A stretch of 64,000 nt of DNA, taken from NCBI RefSeq assembly GCF_024868665.1, contig NC_079892.1, positions 4,067,607 through 4,131,606 on the forward strand. The letters are read 5' to 3'. Below the pieces are notes generated by a model. The model was given only the letters and a program-made list of their open reading frames with translations. It did not search any database and was not told where the DNA came from. A program made the position numbers and the translations under genes. This document shows, in pieces, positions 1-12,250 of the stretch (position 1 is its first letter; every line of letters begins with the position of its first letter). Source of the stretch: Triplophysa rosa. Taxonomy: Eukaryota > Chordata > Actinopteri > Cypriniformes > Nemacheilidae.

Positions 1-2200
1 ACTTCATCAGGTTCGGCTTGTTTTCCACCACAGAGGCTCAATTAAACTCAGAATTCTAAAGGGTTGCAGATGCTTTGCATCAGCTAATGAGCAGCCTAAT
101 AAATAAACTATAAACATCCTTTTCAACACTCGACTAATTGACGCTTATTTTATCATAAACAAACCCACATACTTCTAAAGATCGTGAGCCTTTGCTCGAC
201 TCTGTCCCTAAAGACTCTGGACAACTGAATTATCCCCCCACCAAACACCCATACAGAATCAGGTCAGACGCCGTGTTGTTGTAAGAAGATCAACAGCTTG
301 TTGTACTTGTTTTGTCTCTGCTTTTGTTTCTGTGACTGTAGATGGTCAGTTTCAGGACCCTGCCAGGACGTGTGCGGATTGAGAAATATCCGTTGTGACT
401 TAAGATGTCTTTAAAAGCGTGGCTTTGTCGTAGATTACTTCTTGGCTAAAGTTCCATTAGGAGACCAAGATTAAGTTTGACCTACATTGGATGTTATTAA
501 AGACTCCGAATGGCACATGAAGGATCGGTTATATATTTGACAAAGTTAAATGCCAGATTTAACAGATACTTATTTTCTCACAACCTTTTTTAAAAAAGTT
601 ACACCGCATCACGTGCAGATAAAACTCTCAACACCTAAAAAAAGAACAATTAATTTACACGATTACTTTTTTTCTTTAACACTTAAACATCAAGGTTTAG
701 TTTAGTTTATTTAGTTTAGTTTAGTTTAGTTCATGTCGAGCAAAGCTTTATCCCAGATTAACTGGACACAATCACAAATATGTAAAGACGACAGACTTTT
801 GCTCCTGGCTCTTGACCTAAATACACAGCAGCCATGATCTTGATTTAATCTTCCTGGATTCTGTTAACAGATAACGCTCTATTGACAGCATGCTGTCTTT
901 CACCACTGAATATAATTTTGACTTGTAAATAAGTTTGCAAAAACAAACAAAATGTGTATGGAAATGCACTTGCTCGCCGTAGACTTCTATAAAGACATAA
1001 TTGCACATCAGCGCATTGTTTGTTTTCACAGACTGAGGCACAAGACCATTTTTTTCTTTTGGTAACTGACAACATCAACAGATGCTATAGATAGACCTTC
1101 AATTATTAGATTACAGAACTGGAATATTAATTTATCCTTTTGAGTCTTGAAATCTGATTTTAAACTAAATGCAATGAACTCTGCCGAACTCTAACATTCT
1201 GTTCATTTTGTTCTTAAATGAACGTATGAAATGTATGAATTGAACTATTTGACGTGCACAATGAATTGTCTAAGTGCTAAGGTGATGCCATCGTGTTGAA
1301 GCAATGATTTTTTCATACATCTCTTGTGTCGCTTTTCTTGAATTAGTTAAACCGTTGCAATATATGGAAGTCCAAGACGTCTCAAAAACAATTGTTTATG
1401 AGACCAAGTCGAGTCAGGAGCTGTTTTGCGACTTACTGTAATCTCGAGTTTTGAACTCTGATAGACAGTAACATTTCTGAAACGTATCCTGCTTTAATTC
1501 CTTCCTAATAATATGATCCTACTGTGTTTTAATTAGGTCAAATTAACTTATTTAAAGGATATTAAAGCAAATGAAGTCTAAATCCAACCAGAATGAGCTA
1601 CAGGGCATAATTGCCCTCTCCTCAATTCTCGATTCTTTTGATGGCCTTCTCCACAGACGCCCAATTTTCAGACACAGAAACCCAAAAGCACAGAAAAAAT
1701 CTTTACCACCTGTATTTGACAGAAGCTCAGAACTGTCTGATGAACGTAAAACTAAACACGGTTCCACATCACGTGTCTACTTGAATCTAATCTGACGTCA
1801 TATGACCTTCATCGCTGTGGTGGTGAGGTAATTTGCTAACCTTTATAGCCGTGTATGTTAGCGATCTATTAAATGCATCAGAAAACTGTAGTTCTGTACT
1901 GTAGATGCAGAACTTAACATTTCTATTCAAAGCATTGGATGATTTTGTGACAGGTTTTGAAGAAAAATCGTAGAAAATCTTTTCAGATTGCAGTGCAAAA
2001 TAGTTAGGTATATATATAGAATAATAGAGATTTATCTTCATTTTTTTCTACATTTTTGCTGTCACACCATTTACAGCATATTTGCCCATTAACCGTATTC
2101 TGTATATATTTTCTTATTTTTAAAATGAGATGAATACGTAAACATACATCGTGGCGCTTTCAAGACGACCTGAACAGAAAATAACCTTTCACAAAGCGTG
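1..2200. other. AT-rich non-coding DNA, no gene seen
   Basis: This stretch is AT-rich with stop codons in all frames. The only open frames are short and overlap each other on opposite strands, as at 1552-1795. No splice-flanked exon, RNA gene or family-like peptide was recognised. It may be intronic or intergenic DNA belonging to a gene beyond the left edge. Confidence 0.5.
692..731. repeat. TTTAG microsatellite
   Basis: A short tandem array of the pentamer TTTAG, with one interruption, sits in AT-rich non-coding DNA. It is a simple sequence repeat with no evident function. Confidence 0.85.
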
Positions 2201-2394
2201 TGCATTCTGAGACACGTTTCACGTTTACATCTGCATCTCGCTCAGACACGTATTAACTACACGCAGACTCATTAAGACGATCAGGTGGCCTGTAGCCTCC
2301 GTCTGTAAACATACACACACCCCTGTACACACAAACACACACTCTGCCTGACAAAGGCCCTGCGATCTGCATAACCGTCTTGTGTCTTTGGCAT

Positions 2395-2720
2395 CTGGTG
2401 GTGTCTGGTCTGCATCGCCGTTTCCCACCCTGCCCCCTCTCTGGTGGTGATGCAGGAGCAGCGCCCCTGACAATGGTGGGAAAGCGGAGCTCTTTATAAA
2501 GGAGGGGGCCTCCATTGAGTGAGAGGGACCGGCCGCGAGCTGGGCAGAATATTAATGGCCGACACCACGTTCTGTTCATTAAAAGCACGCGCGCTGCAGC
2601 TGCCGGCCTGGCCCCACGGCGGCCCTCGTACCAGCCTCGCCCTCTCTCAGCGTTTCATAAAACCTCAAGCCAGATCGCCAGGGGAATGCCTGCCGTTTTT
2701 GCCAGGACCTTGAGCGTGAG
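2395..2720. promoter_or_regulatory. GC-rich island, candidate promoter or conserved element
   Basis: This island is GC-rich against an AT-rich background. It holds CpG-containing runs such as GGCCGCGAGC, an E-box/PstI-like CTGCAGCTG, a TTTATAAA box near 2493-2500 and an AT core ATTAATGG near 2551. Overlapping open frames on both strands look like a by-product of composition. No protein family was recognised. A non-coding exon, CpG promoter or conserved enhancer is possible; sequence alone does not decide. Confidence 0.35.
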
Positions 2721-2933
2721 GGGGTGATTCATGCTGTTGGAAAAATTGTTTCTGTGTGAAAGGCAGAGAGCAACATCAAGCCGTAATAATGTGACTTTAA
2801 CGGTTGAATTTGTAATTGGACAGCTAATGCATAATATGTCCATAAGCTTTTTTGAACAAGACTTTAGGTTGACATTTATATGAATATATAAAGTAAAGTG
2901 ACTATAGATACAATGTGAATGCTAAAGGCTTCT

Positions 2934-3238
2934 TTAAGGGGATAGTTCACCCAAAAATAAAAATAAGGAAAAATCTTTCCATTTCACACCTGTATGACTT
3001 TCTTTTATTTGCAGAATACAAATGAAGATATTTCGAAGAATGTCGGCAACCGAACAACAGTGGTGCCCATTCACTTCTTTTGTATGGACACAAAACCAAT
3101 GCAAGTCAATGGGTTGTTCGGTTACAAACATTTTTCTAAATATCTTCATTTGTGTGTTCTGCAGAAGAAAGTTTGAAATGACAAGAGGGTGAGTGAATGA
3201 TGACAGAATTTTCAATTTTGGGTGAACTCTCCCTTTAA
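2934..3238. mobile_element. Palindromic MITE, about 305 bp
   Basis: The left end reads TTAAGGGGATAGTTCACCC and the right end is its inverted counterpart GGGTGAACTCTCCCTTTAA. The two halves fold back on each other, with paired modules such as GAAGATATTT and its complement. This is the commonest repeat family in the window (other copies at 20036, 23299, 35481, 35876, 38558, 41361, 45643, 53176, 57570 and 61100-62340). It resembles the short foldback elements of cyprinid genomes, Angel-like in form, but the family name is not established here. It encodes no protein. Confidence 0.8.
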
Positions 3239-4440
3239 GTATTGGATCATTTTTATTTTCGCTTTTATTAGTTTCTTTTCTTAAAAAGTATTTTAAAGGG
3301 TCTTGTGGTGTGCCGAATTCTTTCATTTTCAAGAACATACATTCCAATTTACACAGTATTTATACAGCATTTAATGCAACTATCTAATGTAATGATATGA
3401 ACTAATATCATTCATCTTAAAATCTAGTTTACCTATAAATTTGACACATTTTTTACAAAGCGTGATAATCCATTATTTAAATTGATGGTGTTATTCAAAG
3501 GAACTTGAAAGATGATCAATGTCTTTATGCATTAATATATTCATGCATGTACTTATTCAATAATTATGCAATAAATATTCAAGCGATTTCTTTCATTGAG
3601 TTATTCCATCACGTAGTCTGCAACGTTTCAGATGATAAATTTGTTTGTGTGAAGAAAAAAGTCCTGTATGGTGAGTTCAACACTCATGAGAAGATGTACA
3701 TGGACTCTTTAAAACCCAACACATTCACTGCATCTGTGTCATTCTTAGCTTAGCGCCACTCATTAGCAGCCCAGTTTCCTTATTTTCATCTTTTGATTCC
3801 CTCCCTCGTTATCCGTTCTCAGCTACAAACAATTAAGTAAGAGATTTGAATTGTAAATAAGCCCCTAAAGAAGAACACTTCTGTTTGTGTGCAGTGCCGT
3901 TAGGGGACGAACAATAATACGTGTGTATAATAGTTTACAAGTGAAAAAGTAAAATCCATCACCTCAGCTGAGGTTAAATGGATGATTTTTATAGTAAACT
4001 GATATTTTGATAGGCCTCAAGTTTGAAAAATGTGATATATATTCAATACACCTAAAAAAAACTCTAAATTATGCACCTAATAGTATCTGTCTTTTATAGA
4101 CATATATTTTATTGCTGTATTGTTATTAAAGATATTCAGCTTTTTGAGAATTTAAATCATTTTTAGGTTCATTAATTGAATTTCTAACCGAATCGAATTT
4201 AGCCCTTAACGAATGATGCGAGATCTCTCTTAACATATCAGGGCGCACTGCAGCATTAACAAAGGAAAATTGCAGTCGCCGCTACAGTCGTTCAGTTCAT
4301 GTTTTTTCTGTGCCCACCCCCTCCTCGCCAAGCCCCCGCCAAAACCCTTTCGTTAATTAGCGAAGAGAGATCAGATAGGCTACAAGCAAGAGAAGCAAAT
4401 TAAAGGAGCTGTAATATCCCCCATAAACACGCACACAAAA
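3239..4440. other. AT-rich non-coding DNA
   Basis: No gene, RNA or recognisable mobile element was seen. The open frame at 3505-3753 has no recognisable family, no splice context and low-complexity AT-rich codon use, so it was not called. Confidence 0.5.
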
Positions 4441-4459
4441 AGACCATGATGCAACTCAC

Positions 4460-4629
4460 CTCACATGTGTCAGCCCAGCCATCTTAGCTTCTCCTGAAAG
4501 ATCTCTGTCAAGATGGCCTCCCTCAGCAGTCCGTGTTGGTGCCAGGACGCTGACGAGGTTTGCCATGCCGCTGGCACTGGCATGGGTTCTCCCCAGCCCC
4601 ACGGGGACCCAGGTGGCACTGGGCGGTTT
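4460..4629 (-). other. Candidate non-coding exon on the minus strand
   Basis: Read on the minus strand, a strong acceptor (pyrimidine-rich tract ending CCGCCTTCCCAG) precedes 170 bp of GC-rich sequence. That sequence ends at a consensus donor, TGTGAG|GTGAGT (donor at 4454-4459). The interval contains several short ATG frames, the longest closing inside it, so it looks like 5' UTR rather than coding sequence. It would be an upstream exon of a minus-strand gene lying left of the window, perhaps linked to the CpG islands near 7.4 or 12.2 kb. The splice signals are seen directly; the exon call is inference. Confidence 0.35.
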
Positions 4630-5099
4630 CTGGGAAGGCGGAGAAGGAAAGATGCCACGTTCCTCTAAGCATCTCCGGCTCTTTCGCAGTCTTCCTCTCT
4701 CTCGGATGGTTGTGCTGTTGCTTTATTGTGCCATTTTGTGGATGGAAGTATCGCTCTGTATGCCACAAGATGGAAGAAGGGGTGAGTATGGGATACATGA
4801 ATAAGGGGGATTAAAAATACTCTGTTATTATTGCCGAGCTGATGCCATGGCAACCGTCTCCTGGTTTGTTTCATGATGGCTGCACAGGATGGGATTTTAT
4901 TTTAGTTCTTCAGTCTTGTGTGTTTTATATTCGCGCCAGGATTAAAATGCTTGGGTTAGTTTGGAGGATAGGGGTGGATTTAAAATCTATTTAAGATCAT
5001 GAGAGGGTTTATTTGGTTTATTTAAAACAATCTGTCAATTTGCATTTTTAAAGATGTGCATGCATGCTTCTAAACAACCAGTGAATAGCCTCCATTTTA

Positions 5100-5480
5100 A
5101 GGGCAAAAAAAATTCCAGCAATGCATGGGAACATCCTCACCGGCCTTTAGAAACATACTTCACTGAATCCAACCAATTAGCCAGCACAGTGTATTATTAA
5201 CCGCCGCAATAGAGTTCTGCTCTGTTCAGAGGTTTTCCAAAAGAATTAAATGCATCTTCATTTAGGGAAGTGCTGGTTTTGTGCAATGATAGGCTGCTCC
5301 CCCTGCGTGTGTACACACAGGCCATGAATAAGTGTTTGTACTGCTAGCATTGTTTCTTTCTTTCACACGGGGAAATCCAGCACAAAGGGCCTAAATGGGA
5401 CTACAGGACAATCCTAAGGCCTCCCTTTAGGGTAGAGACCCCAACAAATAGCCCTCGAGTACTTCTTTTGTTTGGTGAAC
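5100..5480. promoter_or_regulatory. Candidate conserved non-coding element
   Basis: This block has balanced base composition and no repeat character, in contrast with the AT-rich flanks. It contains homeodomain-like cores (CCAATTAG near 5173, an AATTAAATG core near 5245) and no open frame of note. It resembles vertebrate conserved non-coding elements in texture only; an alignment would be needed to confirm it. Confidence 0.3.
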
Positions 5481-5899
5481 TGGTGAGCATCTCACCCGCC
5501 AAAATCGAATCTCTTTTACTAGATATAGTCACGATACACTGCCCCACAAAATGGGATTCTTTTGGAAAAACATATCACAAGATTATACATCAATGCATAT
5601 TTTGTAAATAAACCAGTCAAGTATCGTTATAAATGTATATTCTGCTAAAGTAATTCAGGAGAGAGATTATGTTCTGCAATGTTATGTGCAGCTGGGTTAT
5701 GTTAGTAAATTACTAACTTTCAGTATGTTCAACATCATCATAGAATATCACAAACATTACAACACTGATTTTCATTAGTATATTCTTTATGACTTCTTTT
5801 TAATGAAAATATAAAAATGCATAAACAAATGAACAAAGGAATTACCTGAGGTACTCTCTGGTGTCACCCCTGTTTGCAGTTTTTTGAGAATTATTTCTA

Positions 5900-5958
5900 C
5901 TTTCGGTTATCTAGCTTTATGAAAAGTGTTATAACTCATACAGCTAGATAACCAAAGA
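5900..5958. repeat. Strong hairpin, 12-bp perfect inverted repeat
   Basis: GGTTATCTAGCT at 5905-5916 is exactly complementary to AGCTAGATAACC at 5942-5953. The loop is 25 nt, and the arms extend outward by several more pairs with one mismatch. The flanking sequence also contains CCTCTGAAAGAGG at about 5971-5983. It may be the core of a decayed foldback transposon. Confidence 0.7.
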
Positions 5959-5959
5959 C

Positions 5960-7140
5960 AGAAACCAACCCTCTGAAAGAGGCTTTGGGCCCAAGTGATG
6001 ATCCTGATGCTAGGACTGCAGTACCACATCTATAAATAAATCACAAATACATGTTATATAAATTATACAATTTCAAAGTACAAAGAAAAGAACTATCATG
6101 TGAACTGTATTATGTACTTCAAAATTAAAACATTAAAACGGGTCATTCATTGAAATAATGGATCATGCTAACAGACGAGAAATTTCGTTTTACAAATTTT
6201 TCCTTATCCGTCATCTAACCTGTCACAAACTCCCGGTGTTTCCTCATAGAAAGAGGAAAACATAATTTACAGAGTGTATTTTACAAAACGAAAATGTACT
6301 AAATGAAAGATGAAAACGTATTATTATTAAATCATAATAGATATGTTTTTCGCAAAATAATCATTTGAGTTATAAGGCCTATGGCCAATTCACAAATTTA
6401 TCAACAAAGACGTATTTTATTCTGACCAAATGGCAATTCATGTAAAGCACAATACCCGTAACATTAGTTTAAAATGCACAAAACATTATATAGGCTAATA
6501 TAATAACAAAACAACGTTTCAAAGATAATCCACGGTTCCACGATGAAAAAATTCATATTAAACTTCACACAATCGTTCACATTGTGAAAACAGACCAAAC
6601 CTACACAATCTAATTGACAGGTTATTTCACCCGTACAGTGTTAAATAATGCATTTGAACATTTATTCAAGTTTTGAGAATGTAAAAATGGCACAATTTTA
6701 TGATATGCAGCGTAAACCTCTGTGAAACCTTTTAACTAAACGTGTAAAACACTTTCATCGTGAATTTTTTCATGCCCAAAGCAAACTTGTCATTTACATT
6801 AATTTTAGAAAATGTGCTTGTACCTAACTGTTGGATACATGATATTAGACTTCTGTTCTGCTAAATATATGAACTAATATTATAATGATATTAACAAGAT
6901 GTGGGATGTTACGAAACTTACATAAGTTGAGTTTCGTCTAAAAGAAAAGGCACGTGATGGTTATATTGCATTGGCTGAACGGTCAATGATGAACGACACC
7001 CATTGGGTTACTGCCCTTTTCTCTGAACGAATATAATATTTATGCCATATTTGTGAATACACTTTAACATTAAATATATCTAATAAATTAGTAAATGGGT
7101 CGCCTGCATCGAACTGCATTTAAAATAAATATCTTCATTT
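5960..7140. other. AT-rich non-coding DNA
   Basis: Strongly AT-rich sequence with no open frame of note and no recognised element. There are scattered short inverted motifs such as TTCACATTGTGAA near 6570-6590. Nothing functional can be supported. Confidence 0.5.
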
Positions 7141-7199
7141 ATTTGTCTCTATAGCTTTCTCTAAATCTAACAGACTGTCCTGAAAACAAAGCACATTTC

Positions 7200-7720
7200 A
7201 TATTGATATTATGTAAGAGTGTAAATCGTACCTCTTGATGCCCTCCGTGCATAATGGAATCACCATCAGTATCCTCGCGCGTTGCACATGGAACGCATGA
7301 AATGTACCGATGCATTGCAACATGCAGCATGTCTGTAATCCACAACGTCTTCTTTGCTCCCTAGGCTCACAAAATAATGGATTTTTTTTCTCCTTTCTGT
7401 CTTAAAATAACGCGCTCTAACCTTTCCGGACCCGTGCCGCCTTAATCAGTTACAACAGGTGGCAAACTCTCCAAACCACCATCGATTATATCGATTATGA
7501 TGATGATGATGGTGCTGCTGACGCGCGTCCTCTCCTCCTGCTCGCGCAGCTTTGGTACCAGTCCTCAGCTTCCTGCCCAGTATGTTCTCTGCTGCAGTGA
7601 CGTCAGCGCGAGACCGACCAATCACAGGCGTAGGCGCGCGCTGTCCTGGGGACTGGCCAATCGGAGCGCAAGGACGCGAGGCGCTTTTGTGCGCTGCTCT
7701 TGTAATGATGTGACCGAGCA
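7200..7720 (-). promoter_or_regulatory. CpG-rich promoter-like region, probably minus strand
   Basis: A CpG-rich block contains a full CRE palindrome TGACGTCA near 7597 and two inverted CCAAT boxes, seen on the plus strand as CCAATCACAG near 7619 and CCAATCGGAG near 7658. Bounded on the minus strand are two donor-like sites: GGAAAG|GTTAGA (exon end 7422) and CAAGAG|GTACGA (exon end 7232). The simplest reading is a housekeeping-type promoter with one or two non-coding exons, transcribed leftward to a gene outside the window. A CAT/ATG trinucleotide run lies at 7494-7512. The downstream gene is not identified. Confidence 0.45.
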
Positions 7721-7739
7721 TTCGCCGATGGCAAATTTC

Positions 7740-9380
7740 TTAATTAACAGAACTGACTGCAGGTCAGTGCTTTGATGTGTTTGTTTGTTTATTCATTTAC
7801 TGATTTTCGTAGTTTATAAAATATGGTTAAGAGGGACTGAGATAAACAGTTTATACAAACAAACGCAACAGGACAAAAATAATTTTGGATAATTCACATA
7901 AATTCACTAGCCTGTACAAATTGTATTGTCCTATAAAAATTTAAAAGAAACTACTGGTAGCACAATGTATATTTGAAAAGGTTCAAAAAGTTCAAAACAC
8001 AGTTGGGCACATTGTGACACATCAATTTGAAATAACAAAGAGCAACATTAAAATAGGTTTAAAAAAAACTTTAAAATCATTTAGAATTACTGACAAAAGT
8101 ATGTTCAAATACGTATATTGCTAAACAAGAAAAAGAACGTACAATTGTCAAAAGGTGTGTTTTTTATAAAAATAATTAAGTTTGTTTGCATTTATTGTCT
8201 GCCATCAAGACTACTTAAAGATTTGATAGGCTAATTAACAAAAACAAACGACAATGCAGACAAGTGTGAACTATCAAGTCAATGACTATTAACATTTTTA
8301 CAGAATGTTCATTTATTTTTCGTAATTGTTAGATTTATATTCACATTTTGTTCTGGGCATTATTATTCATATGAATACCCCAATAAATATATCATTATTA
8401 TTAGCAACAGTAGTTTATTTTATACATATTTGTTCTCCTTTAGCTTTCGTGAGAAGTGTACGTGAGGACAGAACGTATACAAAAAAAACAGCAACGACAT
8501 GTATAAAAAAACTAAAATGTATTATATATATATTTCTCAAACAAACATGCCCTTGTGGTAGTAATATATTTGAAAATATAAATAAAAATAGCCACACAGT
8601 TCATAAACTGTATTATTGTCATACAGAAGTCAAAATGTATTGCTGACCAACAAAGCAGAAGAAAGAGAAAAAAGAATAAGTATGGAGTAAACTTTAAAAG
8701 AGATACTCTACATTATTGTATGTGATGTGATTAATTATTTTCAATAAAGTACTGAACCAAAATTTAAAACACTTTTTTTTTTCACATATACCATTTATCT
8801 AAATGTGTAGAATCTTTCCTGACATTTATTAAAGTTTGATTTTTGTTTGTTTGCTTTAGCTCCAACGCCTCAACCATGCATCTTCCACCTCAACAGTTTT
8901 TACACTAATACATCAATTTATTTTATGTATGTGTTGTATATCAAAGAAACTTAATATAATTTACATACCACTTTCTTATAGACTGTTGGACAAAAGTTTG
9001 TGTCAAAGGACTTTGGACTTGAACTTGAGACCTAAGGCATCTGCCCCACCAGAAGAATCTGCTGTCATTTCAGAGCCTTTTGAAAGACAATAAAATAAAA
9101 TGTTACATTTACATGTAAAAATATTTTAATAAATTTATTATGTTCATATAATTATGTACAGTATAGGTGAAACATATGTTTTAAAAGACCAAACAAACAA
9201 TTTTACACTTCAATTGTAAATATCAATTTTCAAAAGTTATTTAATGACAATGTTCCATAGTTTTCATTCATATTCTTTTATTCTTGTAGATAAATGAAAT
9301 ACAATCTGTGTGTAGGATTCTCTAACAACATGTCCCAAGGAATGTGTGTCTACATTCCTCCATTCTTAATCACGGCCTTA
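7740..9380. other. AT-rich non-coding DNA
   Basis: Long AT-rich stretch with no supported gene. The frame at 8326-8646 uses AT-rich codons, has no recognisable family and is covered by another frame on the opposite strand, so it was not called. Confidence 0.5.
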
Positions 9381-9740
9381 ATGCAACATCGACTCGTGCT
9401 GTGGGGTAAAGTGAAAGCTGGTCTTGACCTGTGACCCCCGCTGTCTGGAGAGCAGACTGCATTGCAGAGGGGGTCATGGTTCTCTCAGCCCCTGTAGGGA
9501 GGATGGCTGTCTGGGAAAGCTGACCCAGACAGTACTAGAACACGTCTGGATAGGGAGGAGAACAGAGACATGTTTGGGACAATGTGGTACCCATATATCC
9601 CAAAGTCTGAGGGTGTCTACCCCACCTCAGGGCCCTGACTGGGGCGTGGGGTCCAGACAGATCGAGCATGTGATTAGCATACACAAACACATGGGACACG
9701 AAAAAGCAAGCAGTGATGCAGACAGGACCACAAATGGCAC
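9380..9740. promoter_or_regulatory. GC-richer island with a DR1 nuclear-receptor site
   Basis: An isolated block of about 50% GC lies within AT-rich DNA. At 9425-9437 the minus strand reads GGGTCACAGGTCA, a canonical direct repeat with one spacer as bound by HNF4, COUP-TF and RXR heterodimers. A 106-codon open frame crosses the block but resembles no known protein and lacks exon boundaries. A conserved enhancer is a reasonable but unproven reading. Confidence 0.35.
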
Positions 9741-9744
9741 ATGA

Positions 9745-10798
9745 TCTCAAATTATTCATGGCCTTTACATAATGATTCATATTGTAATATTTATGAAATT
9801 AAAGTCATTAAAATACAGTACGTCTCTTACGTGGATAATTTGACATTTGTTGCACTTAGCAAGTGTAGAACTAGCCGTGACAAGAGTCTTCTCATGCATT
9901 TACGAAAACGAATAAAACGTGTCGAATCAAGGCATCTGCCAAATGTTTACATAAATTGTATAAATAAATGTATATGTGAGCTATAAATTAGGAGTCTCTT
10001 ATAGTTCAATTAGGCCTACAATGTGATAATGCATTTTTCTAGATGCTGTTCAAAACAGTATCAAAATAAGTCATAAAATGTGGCGCAATCTTTGAAATCA
10101 AAAGTTATGTTTTTAACTAGTAGAATTATGTATCTAATTATGATGTAACAAGCATTAAAGTTTGATTTCAACCATTAATTTCACTATGATGTCAATTTTT
10201 GACACGGTCAATATTGGAGATATCAATGTTATATTTTTATAGAATGTTCTTCGTTGGATGATTTCATGTAGAAAACAGTAAATCACAAAAAAAGACTTGG
10301 TTGGGTTTTCACACATTGTGTCACAAATGGTGAATCATGCAAAACTGCATCTATACTCAAATGGATCATTTATAAATAACGTTTAATATAAAACTTTCTG
10401 AAAATGGTAATAAAATAAAAAGAAATGTAAGAAAGGAAAGGTAAATAGCTAAATAATAAGCTAAATAGATGTCAATGATGTGATGTCTCACTGCTTGATA
10501 CATTTTGGTAAGAGAATTAGTTTTAGCAGTGCTTTCAACACTAAATTTAGACTGTGGCCACTGACCAACCTTCTGTAAAAATGTGATGTTAAAATTGCTC
10601 TTGATGCATTTACAAATACATAACCTACATTTGAACTGTTCCATAAATAGTTGTGTATGTGTTAAATAGGGCTTATGTGATGTGATAAAATTCCATGTTA
10701 CATAATAATACAAATGTTAATTACACTGAGCAGTGAATGCTATAGAAAAGTGTTGCAATTTCATTTCATGTGTTTCTTAGGAGTTGCTTTTCTAGACT
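9745..10798. other. AT-rich non-coding DNA with one dispersed repeat
   Basis: No gene is supported. Positions 10150-10250 share a motif string (GTTTGATTTCAACC, then TTTCACTATGAT, then TCAATATT and a GTTATATTTT motif) with 21590-21730, so this part is a dispersed repeat copy. The rest is unremarkable. Confidence 0.5.
10150..10250. repeat. Dispersed repeat, copy A
   Basis: It shares ordered near-identical blocks with 21590-21730 inside rhcg: AAAGTTTGATTTCAACC, a TTTCACTATGAT block and a terminal ATATCAATGTTATATTTT-like block. Two copies about 11 kb apart, one intergenic and one intronic, indicate an old mobile element. The family was not recognised. Confidence 0.6.
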
Positions 10799-10800
10799 TC

Positions 10801-11110
10801 TTGGTAACACTTCACAATAAGTTTTTATTCATCAACATGAGCTAATGCATAAGCCAACATAAAGTAACAAAGAGCAACATATTTTTACAGTAGGTTATTT
10901 ATTAATGTTGGTTAATACAAATACAGTTTTTCATTGTTCATTCATTTTTACATTGTGAATTAACTAATGTTAACAGATACAACATTTGATTTTACATAAT
11001 TACAAAATGTTAAACTGGAACTAAAATGAATAGATGGAAATGCAGAAGTTTTGTTAATGTTAATGCTAACAAATCAAATCGTTTAGTTAAGTGTTGCCAG
11101 TTTTTATAGT
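10801..11110. mobile_element. Teleost-type interspersed repeat
   Basis: The sequence begins TTGGTAACACTTCACAATAAG and ends with a decayed inverted counterpart (AAGTGTTGCCAG). Between them are many ATTAATGTTGGTTAATAC-like blocks in both orientations. This pattern matches a very abundant fish non-autonomous DNA element whose ends read GGTAACACTTTACAATAAGG. The exact family name is left open. Confidence 0.65.
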
Positions 11111-11699
11111 GTGACACAGAGGACTATGCTCAGAGGTTGCTCTGTCTCTGAAGGAGTTCTCAGTCGTTTCATTTTAGCTTCAACTTAGTGTCAAATGTTT
11201 ATCCTAAAATTGCTTAGGAAAAATAAAAAAAATGAAAAAAGAATGAGATACATATTATAATATAGGAGTATGAACATTAAAATAATGTCAATTGTATAGG
11301 CACAATTATCTGGATTTGGGTAAAGTTGATGAGAATGAGTTCATATTGAGATATTTAATATTGACTTTTGATTGCAGACTTGGCAAATCTGAGCTCAGTT
11401 TGTGACATTGTTGAGATCTCTAATGAAACGGATTGGAGACATTACTGAGATTTCTTGGTCTTTTTTTCCATTTGATCTCCATGTTATTTTAAAGGTCTAT
11501 GAGAAATAATTGAGAAATTAAAGATATGTTTCTTTATGAGAAGCTAGCAAGGTGAAGACATTTCTGTCAAGAATGGCTGGATTTAGGACTTCTGCAATTC
11601 ACGACGTTGTACACACAAACATTCACAGACTACACAACGAAGATTGCGAAATTATTTCACTGAAACAAAATGGTCTTCAACAGAACCGCTGGCATTAAG

Positions 11700-12250
11700 C
11701 TTTTTTTCACGTCTCTGCCACAAAAGCAATTGCCAGGCTGTCGAGAAATGATGCACTTTCACAAAGCATGATGGGAAACGCGTCTTCCGCACCATCTTCA
11801 GGACGAACAGCGCAACGCGCTCTCAAACAAACAGGTGCCTCTGGTGTGGAGAGGCGCGGGACCCCGTGCTCACCAGATCGCGCATCAAACGCTAACAGAG
11901 ACGTCTTACACACATCCACAGTGGCATCCTCACTTATTTTGCCTTTCTTAGCAACCACCACAGCACTGTGAGAGAAAAGGCTTTGTCCACAGAGAGCACC
12001 AGCAAGTCACCGTGTTTAAGCGCATCTCAGTAGCCTACAAGGATTCCAGCGTTGACCCGTAAACCACAGCTCCTCTGGGCGAGAGTTAGTAAGGGGGGAG
12101 GTGGATTGGATTAGGGTTCATCTCTTGTTCCTCACCGCGGTGCGCTGACAGGGGCACTTACCGACCCTTTGAGTCACCGGATACCTGGAGTGTGCGAGGC
12201 GCGCAGCCGGCAGCGGGTCCGAGATCATGACAGGTGGTGGGGGGTGAGAC
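11700..12250 (-). promoter_or_regulatory. GC/CpG island, candidate alternative promoter
   Basis: This CpG-enriched block includes GCGCAACGCGCTC and CGAGGCGCGCAGCC segments. On the minus strand, CAAAGGGTCG|GTAAGTGCC at 12156-12162 is a near-perfect splice donor, and CACCGCG|GTGAGG near 12137 is a second one. These fit a leftward-transcribed non-coding first exon. No coding potential was recognised; the short open frames overlap on both strands. The target gene would lie to the left. Confidence 0.35.

Noticed and set aside
1552..1795. Overlapping open frames on both strands near 1.6 kb
   Set aside because: Both are about 70 codons with no family or splice context. A conserved element is possible but cannot be supported.
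7494..7512. His-rich peptide on the minus strand from a CAT repeat
   Set aside because: The frame is a by-product of an ATG/CAT trinucleotide run in promoter-like DNA.
9424..9744. 106-codon cysteine-containing frame
   Set aside because: It is explained by the raised GC of the island. It has no acceptor or donor pair and no family.
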